This document shows positions 25,235 through 37,400 of a stretch of DNA of 64,000 nucleotides, piece after piece. The DNA is taken from NCBI GenBank assembly GCA_021613535.1, contig CP075496.1:12648001-12712000 (forward strand), written 5' to 3'. This stretch comes from Adineta vaga. Lineage: Eukaryota > Rotifera. The notes under the pieces were generated by a model. The model made no database searches and had not been told where the DNA came from. It was given only the letters and a program-made list of their open reading frames with translations. Position numbers and translations under genes: made by a program. Numbering within the stretch: position 1 is the first letter of the stretch; the number at the start of each line of letters is the position of its first letter.

Positions 25235-27769
25235 ATGCGCATCATGTCACATGAACATAGTCCAACAGGTGATAGTAATTCTTCGACAAGTGCTTTATCT
25301 CCTGGTTTATCACCACCACGAAATACAATTTTACAAGGCAAACTTTATGAACATGATCGTCGTGGAAGTATATGTTCACAACATTCATCTTATTCAATGA
25401 AATTCGAAAAAACAACTTATGAATCTGCACCTGTCGCACGAAATACAGCAGAAAATAATCAAGTACGAATTATTGATTATCGTGGTACAAAATTAACAGC
25501 ATTTAATGTTGATGGTAGAGAATTAATCTGTTTACCACAAGCATTTGATTTATTTTTGAAAAATCTTGTCGGAGGTTTACATACGGTTTATACAAAACTA
25601 AAACGTTTAGAAATCATTCCTGTTGTTTGTAATGTTGAACAAGTTCGAATCTTACGTGGTCTTGGTGCAATTCAACCTGGCGTTAATCGCTGTAAATTAC
25701 TTGCACCAGCTGAATTTGATATTCTTTACGATGATTGTACAAATTCAGGGTAAGAAAAAAAAAGAAGAAGAAGAAGATTATTAACATAAATATAAAGAAA
25801 AAACTTGTTTGAAAGATTTCAATCTGTCAAAATTTGTAAGATGAGATTGTTGATTGAAAAGAAAGAAAAGAAAAACATTTTAACTTGAAGAGATGTTCTT
25901 CATGAAAGAGACAAGAGGATGTGCAATGAAATGGAAATGTCTTTGAACAAACAATATCGGAAAACATATATGAGATACTTATTGATTAATTAATTCTTTT
26001 TCTTTGTTTAATTAGTTCTCGACCTGGTCGGCCACCGAAACGTAGTTCAACTCAGCATCTTGATGAATGTTTAGAAGATAAACGTATGAAATTATCATCA
26101 ACTCTTTTACTTCGTTCATTTCCTGAATTTGCCAATCAAGGTAAAAGAAAAATCGCAGAAAATAAAATATCAACATAAAGACTTTTTTTTAGCTTTCAAA
26201 TATCCGGTTCATTCAAATGGTTATTTATCTGTTCCACCAACGAATGGAAACCAATCGTCTTCATTTACACATTCATTTGGTTATTCAGCATTTGCACCAA
26301 CATTACCAATACATTTCCCAACCAATCATCATCATCATCATCAACAACAACAACATCCACCACATCTTCTAGGTGAAAATCGTACGACACGTTTAAATGA
26401 ATCAAATTATAAATCACCACCATCATCGTCATCTTCCTCACTTGCAACTTCAACATCATCTCCATCACATCGAGCTCATTCTTCAAGTAAATAATGATAA
26501 AAAAAAGAACCTATTCACATTCAATTAGAATAAAATCAGCTTACATACTCAAGTTTCAAATTACTTTTGACTTGAAATCTGAAGAAAAAGAAAGACAGAT
26601 TTGTTTCTCTCTTTTGCTTTTTTCAAAAGATTTACCCGAGTGGAATAATAGGAAGAATAATAAGAACAACAATAATAATACGAACAAAAAAGAAACGACA
26701 ACGTCAATGACTTTCTCGTTATCCACCCCGTCAACCTGTTCTTGCTGTCAAAATCTATTTGAAATATCTTCGTTTTTTTTTATTATTCATTTAGACCGAA
26801 AGTAATGGTTTCCGTTTTCACGAATCCCCTATCGACAGAAAGAAAAGAACCCGCTAGTCGTCGTTATGAGTTCATTATTATCGACACGCGAAACAAATTA
26901 AATCATGTCACGGAATCTCACTGTGAAAAGAGCGACTATATAGATACCCTTAAGGCAATGATTTCTTTTTTCAAATTAACTCGACTTTGTCTACTTTACA
27001 TCTAGCAAAGAAAGAAAGATCATCGGATAAGCATTATCATGTCTCTCTCTTTTTTTATTCTCTTTTGCTTTATTTAGATGAATTACGTTCCTTTACAATT
27101 GATGCAATGCTTAGTAATAACAATGGAAAAAATCTCAATAAAGAAAATTCACAACGAGGTATGTGATTGATTATTAACGACTTTGATAACCTTCTCAATT
27201 AGATCGATTAATAAAACCGATTGATCTTTCATCAACATCAACTGATATATCTTCACCGACAAATGAACAAACACCACCACCACCACCGATACCAATATCA
27301 TCGACATCCTCCAATTTACCGACAGCAGCTACATTGAATTTTTTTCATATGAAAAATATAATCGAATTAACGGTTGAAAGTGCTCGTCTACGAGAAAAAC
27401 AATTAGAAAATGAAATTGGTAAAATGAAAACACAATTTGATGTGATGATTTTGATTTTATATATTTTATAGTTGATTTACGAAATGAATTAACAAAAGAA
27501 CAAGGTTCTCGACAAAAACTTGAACAAGATATTCTTGAATTACGACGTATTCGAAGTAAAAAAAAACGAAGAAATTCAAATAAAAAAATCTTCTCTAATT
27601 CATTTTTCTAGATGTACTTATTAAGAAATTAAAACGTCTCAATCGATCTTCATCATCCACAGGAAACTGTTCTAACAGTAATGGTGATACAAAAAGTAAA
27701 TAAAAACTTCTTTCTAATCAAAAAATTTCTCTATTTTCATTTTTATTCTTAGATGAAATATCATCATGA
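25235..27769 (+). CDS. dac: Dachshund homologue (SKI/SNO/DAC transcriptional regulator)
   Basis: Dachshund proteins are nuclear co-regulators acting with Six and Eya factors. The first coding exon carries the DACHbox-N (SKI/SNO/DAC) domain. It includes the near-invariant stretches LICLPQAFDLFLKNLVGGLH, TVYTKLKRLEI and VCNVEQVRILRGLGAIQPGV. The next exon continues with SRPGRPPKRSS, as in animal DACH proteins. A low-complexity middle with His, Gln and Ser runs follows. The C-terminal DACHbox-C coiled coil covers about 27080-27690 (LRSFTIDAML; FFHMKNIIELTVESARLREK; VDLRNELTKEQGSRQKLEQD). The final exon adds NEISS and a stop at 27767-27769. The 25235 and 25244 ATGs are both possible starts. An intron of about 260 bp follows exon 1 and a longer one of about 590 bp ends at 27077. 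Confidence 0.95.
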
Positions 27770-28460
27770 TTGATCAACAATTCAATATTCTTATCTTCAG
27801 TAGACAATAGACATATAGTGATGTGACTATCACAATGATGGACTTGAACACATCGAATCTCCGTTTACTTTTGTCCCTTTTTTTCTCTTCTTTCTTTCTT
27901 TCTTTCTTTCTCATTTTATCTGTGTATGCACTTCGTTTTCTTTTTCTTACATATTCATGGAAAAGCTCACTTATCGAAATTTTTGTATGTTTGTGATTTA
28001 AATACAAGGAATTATTTAGCAAATAATTCACATTCTGTACACTTGAACAATTCTATGTTTGATCAAATTCAAATAAAAAGAAAAATATCAAAACAATTTT
28101 ACTTTCTTCTTCTATCAAACATCATATATATACATAGAGTTGAACAAATATAATTTATTGAATCTTTCTAACGGTGACATCTGTCGACATATAATAATCT
28201 ATGGTTATAATTTTCTTCCAAATTGAACCTAAACAACAGTAGATATAGGTAACAACTGTTTGTTCGTACTTTCTTATGACGATTTAATTCTAATCAAACG
28301 TTATATGAAATCAATTATTTGTTTATTTCCTTTCTCTTACATCTGTTACACTTGATAAAACTATGACTCAGATTTCTACTTCATCGACAGATTTTTTTCC
28401 GAAATATATTAATCGTTTTTTGTTTTAGATTAAAATTATTTTCTTCATTCCTTTAACAAT
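27770..28460. other. Intergenic, dachshund to UBE4B
   Basis: These 691 bp lie between two plus-strand genes. A TTTC run lies near 27888-27911. An acceptor-like TTTTTTGTTTTAG ends at about 28429, some 30 nt before the UBE4B start, so the downstream part may be a 5' UTR intron or a trans-splice site. No coding sequence is evident. Confidence 0.5.
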
Positions 28461-31400
28461 ATGAATGAATTATCAAATGAACCATCTTCACCAATTGAAG
28501 AATCATCATCGCCACCACTAGTGGCAACACAATTATCACCTGATGAAGTAAAATTTTCAGAAACGACAATTTCTTTTCCTTAAAATTTATATTGTGTTTT
28601 CCAAAAAAAAGCTTCGTCGACGTCGTTTGGAAAGATTTTCAAGTAACAATACATTGAAAACTCAAAAGTCCGATACCAACGATAAACAAGTATCCACACA
28701 ATTATCTAATGAACTTGCTAGTAAAATAGTTCTTTCTCTGATCTTCTCCATAACAAAACGAAAAACTTTGTCTGATTTCAGCATGTCAAATTGATTCGGA
28801 ACAACCAAGTTCTGCTGATGATACAAATATGGATATTGGAGAAATGAATTTTTCCGAACGAATCGAAAGTGGTGAACAAAAGTAGTTTATTGATGACAAA
28901 ATTTAATTGTTATTCTATTCAATCATATTTCATTCTAGATTATTACAAAATCAACATTCAACAGGTGATAAACGTTCGTATGATATTAATTCGAATAGTA
29001 CATCGAGAGAAATAACAGAAACAAATGAAATTGATAATGATGGAAATCGAAATAGTACAATTAAAAAACGAAAATCTGAAGTAAGGAAGAGATTTTTTCT
29101 TCTTTTCGAAAACGAAAACTACTTGATTTATTTGAATTAGAATCAATTGAATAAAGAAGAAGAACCTATTTTTCGGCGTTTTCTTCGTCAAATAATGAAT
29201 ATAACTGAACAAAATCAATTATTTATTAACGATTTAATTGAATGTAAGATGTTCAAATTATTATTTCGATAATAAAATAAATCTCTTCGTCTTTCAGTAT
29301 CTTCTCAACGTCGATTAAAATCGATTCTATCTGATATCTTTCTTCGTTGCTTAACAACAACACAAACAGATCTTATCAAATCATTAATTGGGTATGATGA
29401 AACATTTCCTAATGGAAAACTTTTCATTTCTTATCTATGTTCAAGACATGATATGAATTATTCGAATCAATACGATTGTTATTTGTGGTATTTTTTAAGC
29501 ATCTATGCTCGTTGTGATTATCAAAGTTCATCTGTAAGATTGAAATAATACAAGTTGAAATTTTTCTCTCAAACATTTCATTTTGTTTCTAGAATGAAGA
29601 ACGTGATCTTCTTGAACATTGTCGATTGTTATCAGTTCGATATTCTCTTATGTATATAACAAATAATGGAATCTTTTTGGATATATGGAATAAAATGATC
29701 AAATTCTTAGATATTTTATTACATGAATCATCTGCTGAATGTTTACATACATCTTTTTTACATGAAATTGTCAAAATATCTTACAATCAAGAACCAAAAA
29801 TGAAAGTAATTGAGGAAAGAAGAAAAAAAAACAGTAATGAAAATCATGGAGAGTTTCTTTTCGATTTAGACTTGTGAAATACTTGTACGTGCTATTCTTT
29901 ATCGTCTTCGTCAAACATGTTCTCAAGCAAATATCTATATTAAACTTTTAACATTACTTTTAACTTTATGTGAATGTCGAAATGGAAATGATCGACCAGT
30001 TTGTACATATCTTGTGAAATTAAATGATTGGCTACCACAAGTTGCATTACAAAATGGCAAAAGTTTACAACGTATGACACTTCTATCACCAATTTTCTAT
30101 ATATCGTGTTTTGCGGAAGACGATATTGATTTACTTGTTACTCAACTTGATAAAATGACTGACCAAGAACAAGATGATGATGTAAGTTACTTTGATTGAT
30201 TTAAAAAATTGATCGTTTTTTCTTTTTCTAAGTCGAATCAAGATTATTCGGAATATAAAGAAAAACAAATACGTTCGACAATACAAAGTGAATTGTATAC
30301 AGCGAGAAAATTAATGCATAAAATCGTTCTGGCATTCTTTTCAAATATATCATCTCGGAATGGAATGTTGGAATATTTACAAAAATTTCTTCAACTTAAT
30401 AAAAAACGAACTCATTTAACAGTAAGAAAATATGTATAAAAAACACCATTTCAATTCTTACCTTGATTTATATTCTTGAGATTTTATCTTTTCAAAGATA
30501 TATTACATTCATTTAGTTCGAACTTTTGATAAGTTACAAGGTTGATATATCATTACCTTTCTGATGTACATTAATTTAACCTTGTTTAGTGAATATGAGA
30601 AGATTTGATCATTAATTTTTTCGTTTTTTTTAATACGATGAAAAACGTTCAATAGATTATCCATGTCAAAGATTGAATAAATCAAATTATGAATAAAGTT
30701 GATATTTTCATTGAAAGTCGCATTGGTTTCAATGAAACTTTTTTTTCTTCTAATCTATATATCGAAATAGAGCATCCTTGTATTCAACATTTACCTTGTA
30801 TAAGTTTAATAGGATCGAAAGATTGTTATATGTTTACTTAGGTTGATGAAAGTCAAATAACTGGTGATGGTTTCATGTTAAATCTTACGTTTGTTCTTCA
30901 ACAACTTACATTACCAATTGATGTTGAACGAGTATGAAACTATTCTCTATTGCATTAGAATTGAAAATTAAATTCATTGAAATAGGTCGATTTAAAATAT
31001 CCATTCTATGCGGATAATCGTTTATCAATTCCAACCGATCAATCGCGATTATTTTCAACGACAGATGAATTTAAAATCTATCAAGAAAATATCCGTTCGT
31101 ATCATTATCATAATTTCACTATTTAATGGATTTTATTTTAGAAAAACCAAATGAAATACGTTTTCCAACTGAATGTGCCTATCTTGCATTTCATATCAGT
31201 CATTTAGGTCTTGTTTCTATTGCGAAAAAACCACAAAGACGAAATAATATTATTCGTGAATTGAATAGGTAATTGCATGAAAGATGAACAATGTTCTATA
31301 TCGAGATTTTATTGAAATAAAACGAGATAAGAAAAAAGAAAAGAACGAATGGAATTAAATAAAGATGAAGAAAAAAAAATTAAATTTTTTTTCTATTATA

Positions 31401-34400
31401 GTGCAATTAAAAATCTTGAGCAAACACAAGGAACATGGCGACAAGCTCCAACTGCCGCTCGACATGAAGCTCAATTGGAAAGACTTAAAAGTGAATTAAA
31501 GGTTAGAAAACGAAGCAAAAAAAAGAAAACGAAACGAGATTATTGTCAATGATTATTAACTATATACAGATATAATATTAAACAGAAAGGATTTTTTAAT
31601 TGACGGGTACAAGTGGCGTCAATTTAGGATCATCTTTACCAGAAACATAAACAGGAAAGTCAATAATACGTAGTTTTTCACAATAATTGCCTAGAAAAGA
31701 TATACGAATGAATGAGAGATGATATCGTTTTTTTTTCTTTACCAGGAACGAATGGATCACCGTCTTCCATAAGACTATTTCCATATCGAACACTTATTCG
31801 AGTTCCCATTTGATTCATAACTGCAGCATAATCATATTCTGATTCTTGTTGTTGATGGTGTTGTTCTTGAAATTGTTCTCCTTCTAAATATAGATGAAAA
31901 TTTCAGTATATTATGAATAATAATAAGATCATAGAAGAAACAATGTACCTTCGACTTGTTTATAAACGACTTTCTTGATAATTGTTTGTCCAGGAACACA
32001 GCAACATTTAACACACCATCTGCCTTGTTGCTGCATCTGTTGGTTTTGTTGTTGTTGCTGTTGTTGGTGGTGGTGTTGTTGCTGCTGCTGGTATTGTTGT
32101 TGTTGTTGTTGTTGTGGAGGTGGTGGTGGTACTGGTGGAAGAGATCCAGCTGGTGGTAATTCAATACAGAATAGTTCTGGTCGAAGATGTGGTGGTAAAT
32201 GTGCATATTTCTTCGATTCTGGACAAGGCACAAGACAAAGACCAGTTTTAGGATCAACCATAGGAGTTGTTCGTTCGAAAACAGCATCCGTTTCATATGC
32301 ACGATTGTTATCAAGCATACGAACTGTAGATGAACGAGCCTGGTTTTGTTCTAGTTGGTTAATCATTGGTATTGAATTCGATCGACGTGATTGTTGATCT
32401 ATTATATGCGATGAAACTTGTTGTGATGATTGGTTAGAAATAAGTGAGTCTTGTTGTATTGATACAGGCTCAGAATGTGCGCGATATCGTTGTTGTTGCT
32501 GTTCGTCTTCTTCCTCGTGTTTACTAGAAGGTATATTTTCGTATTTTTGTGATTGAGGTGTTATTCGTGAGGAAAAGTGTAAATTTGATTGGTAATTACT
32601 ATCATCGAAGGACAAATGTGATGGTACAGGTAAACTATGATCGTACACCTGCTGCTGCTGCTGTTGTTGTTGTTGTTGCTGTTGTTGTTGTTGTTGTTGT
32701 TGTTGTTCATGTCCCATATATTCATTATACGGTGATGGCGTTGATATAGGTACTGGTGGAATAACATGATGAGTTGATTGAATTAATGGTGGAGTATATT
32801 CAATCGTTTGTTGTCCTCGTGAATCGGTCGAAAGATCTCTTGTTGTTACTTGAGGTACGTATGGTTTTGTATCAAATGTTGATGGTGTTTGATCATATGT
32901 ATGTTGTATAATATTTGATTGTTTCATGACATCATGTGATGCTGTTTGTGTCCATCCATCACTACAATGAATTGCATCAGAACCAAAAGGAAGTTGTGGT
33001 TGTTCTTGATGACCAGTATGAGAAGATGCAAATGCATTTGATTGTTGCATAAATTGTTGATTTAATTGCAGTATTGATTTTCGTAAGGATTGTTGATCAT
33101 CTGTTGTAAGTTGTTGAGAATTCATGAGTTGTTGTTCATATTGTTGTTGTTGTTCGTGATTCCATGATTCTCGATATTTCGCATAACAACGAGCAATACA
33201 TTCACGTAAATCAAAAACTTCTTCATCTTCTTTGGTATCATCATCATCATCATCTTCACTTCGATTATCACTTGTGGTTGGTGATGTCAATGGTAATGGT
33301 TGATGTCCACTATAGATACTTTGTTGATCAGCTGATGGAATTATCGAGGCGATTGAACGAACAGGTCGTCTTTGTGTTGTTTGAAGTGTATGATGATCTG
33401 GTGTAGGTGGTGCTGGAAAATCATATCCACTGGTAGTAGCTGATCCTAATATTTGATTCGTATCTCTTGTTGCTAACGAAGGTGGTGGTGGTGGCAATGA
33501 ACTATATGTATCATAAATTGAACCGTCAACTTCATCACTACGTAAATCTGATTGTGGAATTCGTTCATGCATTTGTTCACTAGTAGAACTTTGATGAAGA
33601 AGATTTTGATGATCTTCTTCGCAAGTTGATGATACAGGTAAAATTGATCGTGGTGTAGCTGATTCAAGTGATTCATTTGTATAATTTTGCAGATCATAAT
33701 TTCGAATAGTTCCTGGCGGTTGATAAAGATCTACTGTTGGTTGAACAGTATTGGGAGTTGTAGTTGTCGTACTAATAGATTGATAATCATCAGAGGACTT
33801 TATATGTCCTCCAGCATGTTGAGAATAAGATTCAGATTCAAACCGTTTCAAATAATCATTTATACTAAATGATTCACTTTCTTCATGATGTCCATATTGT
33901 TTATGGAAACTATCTCTCGGTGAATTATCTGGGACACTGTCTTGAGAATAAAATGAACGTCGAGTATATTCGACTGTACCAGTTGGAATTGATCCTCCAG
34001 TTAATCGTCGACTAGGAGGCTGTGAATCATAAATTTGAGATATAGGAACGGAAGCAGGTTTTTGTTGAAACTGATCCGATGAACCAATTGGTTGATTTGT
34101 ATAATCGTACCGTTGTTTTTGGTCCAATTGATGAGGATCAGTTTCAGACGTTGAATGAAGTGTTGTGGCTTCAGATGGATAATTAAATGCTTCTTGTAAT
34201 TGTGGTAATTGCTGTCGAGTATCTTCACCATTATAGGAATAATGAGAAGAAGGTTGATCTGTACTTTGATAATCAAAAAGAGGTTCTTTATTTTGATAAC
34301 TTTGTTTGCTATAATCAAATGTTCCAGCTGGTTGATCGTAACTTCGTTGAATTTGTGAAGTAGGACCAGATGCTGATTGAGGGTGAAAATATTCCGATGA

Positions 34401-37400
34401 ACTCAATGCTTGACTTGTATAATCATACGTTTGTTTTGGTTCTGTTCGTTGTGTATGAACTTCTGGTGAAATATAAGCACCTGTTTCTTCACCTCCGAAA
34501 TCAGGTGGTTGTTGATGTTCAGTATTATCAATATTGAATGGATACTGAACTGATTGTTGTTCTGTATTTTGATGATCGTATCCTGGTACTTGACTCTGAG
34601 TATTGCCTGATGCATAATCAAATGTGCCAGCTGCTTGATCAAAAGTACCTTGAGCTTGAGATGTTGGCACAGATGCTTGATGTTGTTGATAATAATCTGT
34701 TGAGGTTAGTGCTTGACTGGTATAATCATATGTTGTCTTTTGATCCGTTTGTTGAACATTCGTTTCAGGTGATATATAAGTACCTGTATCGACACTACTA
34801 TAATCTATTGATGGTTGCTGATCAATATTTTGATAATCATACGTTGGTGCTTGAGATTGCGTATACGTTTGTTGACCTGTTGGTGTTGGTACAGATGTAA
34901 CTTGCTGTTGTTGATAATAATCTAATGTTTGTCGTTGTTCATTGATATTAGCTTCGATTCGAGGTGGTGAATGTGTATTTGTCATTGTCGTAGGATAATC
35001 GTATAAACCTTGCTGTGGTATTTGTTGACCATCAGCAGTATCGTACGAATATTGAGAAGCTTGTTGATCGACGCTTTGATAATCATAGACAGGCTCTTGG
35101 GAAAGATAAGTTTCTTTTGTATATTCATAGGTTCCAGTTGGTTGACTATAAACTTCTTGAGTCTGAGATATAGGAACTGATGCTGTTTGTTGTTGATAAT
35201 AATCAGCAGAACTAAGTGTTTGATTAGGATAATTATACGTTTGTTGTTGTTCTACTTGTTGTATATTAGTTGAAGATGGAACATAAACAGTCGATCCGAG
35301 TGTATCGTAATTGAATGGTTGTTGTTGTTGTTGTGTATTTTCAATATTATATGGATACTGTAATGATTGTTGTTCAATATTTTGATAATCATAAGTTGGT
35401 ATTTGAGTTTGAGGACTTCCTCCCATATAATCATATGCATTTGATTGTTGAATATGTGTTTCTTGACTTTGAATAAATTGTGCTGGTGTTTGTTGTTGAT
35501 AATAATTTGATGTAAGATGTTGTATATCACTTGGAATAGTAGCATCAGTGGATTCATATGCAGAATATGGTAATTGATTTGCATAGTCATACGATGCTTG
35601 TTCATGCTGTTGTTGTTGTTGTTGATGATGATGATGTAAAGCTTGTTGAGCAAATTCATTATTAGCTGAAGGGACAGTTTGATACGGAGCATAATCAAAT
35701 GCTTTAGATCCGTATATGAATCTTGAATATTGATTGGTTTAAATTGATGATAATCGCCTCCCGTAGATTGGATATTTGTTGATGGTATACCAGCGATATT
35801 CAATGTCGGTTGAGTATATGGTATTTGAGTTGTTTGAGTATTAGTAATATCTGATGAGCGTATGGTTGATGGAGCAGCATTGCCATAATTATATCCACCT
35901 GTAGGATTATAAGATTTTTCAGATGTACGAATGGATGTTGATGTATGGATTGATTCTTGTAAAGTTTCTAAAACGAAAACGTGAAATTAGCGTAGAATAT
36001 AGCTACCATAATGTTTGTTTATTACCATCGTATGGTGAATAACTTCCTTGTGAAGAAAACGTTTGAAATCCACCGTTGGCTTGACGTTGTTCTTGTCTTT
36101 GATGATGACCAGATTGTTTATGACGTTTCGCTCTTCGTGCTTGTCGAGCAGCTCGCCGTCTCGCTAATCGTTGACGATGAGCTTCGAAACATCGCATGAT
36201 ACAATTATCAATATCGAATGTTATTTCTTGTCGCTGTTGTAGATGCATGTTATCAGTTTTACTAACGTCTTCGTTATTAATGATTTGAGAAGCTGTCGAT
36301 ATAACCTTCTCGTTACCTTGTTGTTTCTGTTCAAAATTGGAAGGAAATGAAGAAGATTGGTAAGGTGAATCACGCTGTTCAAATGATGTAGTGGATAAAC
36401 CTTGAAGATCAAGTGTATTCTGCATATTAGCATTGATATTGTCGTCATTGAACGCAGTTGACTCGGCTTGATTATATAATCGTGCTTCATTTTCTCTTCT
36501 CTGTTCATCACTTATCGTCGCCGTCTTATATTCATCACTGAATAAAAATCAATATGTTAATGAAAGATTCATGAGTGTAATCGAAAGAAAAAAAAACCGA
36601 CAAGCTTCGTTCTAGATTTTACTTGTCGTCGTGAAGGTCTTTGTCAATGTATGTCAGTAAATGGGTGTAAACTACTAGTTTATTGATATGTGAACAATTA
36701 TGAGAGCAAAAAATAGAGCATGATAGTAAGTATATTTATGTGAATTATAGCAGCAAAAAATACTTCTCTTTGAAAAATTAGAGCAGAAAAAAAATGTGTC
36801 GAGATTAAAAAAATAGATTGTTGTGTGTGAAGTTGAGCAGAGCGCTTAGATGTGATCATTGAATGTCTTTTTATTTGTGTAGGTGTGTGTGTGTAGATGT
36901 GCATATGTGCATAGTTGTATGTGCTAGACTACCTGTTTGCAAAACTTGCACTACCATATTCTCCATAACATTCTTGAAAAAAAACCGATGAACTAGAGTT
37001 TTTTTCGCTTATCAATAAAGATATCAACAAACCTGGTGGAATATGTTGTTGCGGTGGAGCTGGAAATCGTGGTGCTTGAAATGTATGTTGTTGATGTTGT
37101 TGAAATTGCTGTTGCTGGTGCTGGTGCTGTTGTTGAAATTGTTGTTGCTGGTGCTGTTCTTGAAATTGTTGCTGCTGTTGTTGTTGTTGTTGTTGAAATT
37201 GTTGCTGCTGTTGCTGTTGTTGAAATTGTTCTGCATCTGCTGGATTGCGATAGATCACTAAGAAAAGGTAATTGCGAAGTATATTTTAGTACTAAAATGA
37301 TAGTTAGATTTTTTTGATTTACCTTGAGGACGAACAGTACTATTTAGTTCTGTCCGAAGTCGATTAATATCCGATCGAAGAATTATTGTTGGTTGCGGTG

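Noticed and set aside
31956-32397. Plus-strand open frames rich in Leu, Cys, Trp and Val opposite the Gln-rich gene
   Set aside because: They are the antisense reading of CAA/CAG triplets. Phase-consistent splicing and a continuous 1,165-codon frame exist only on the minus strand.
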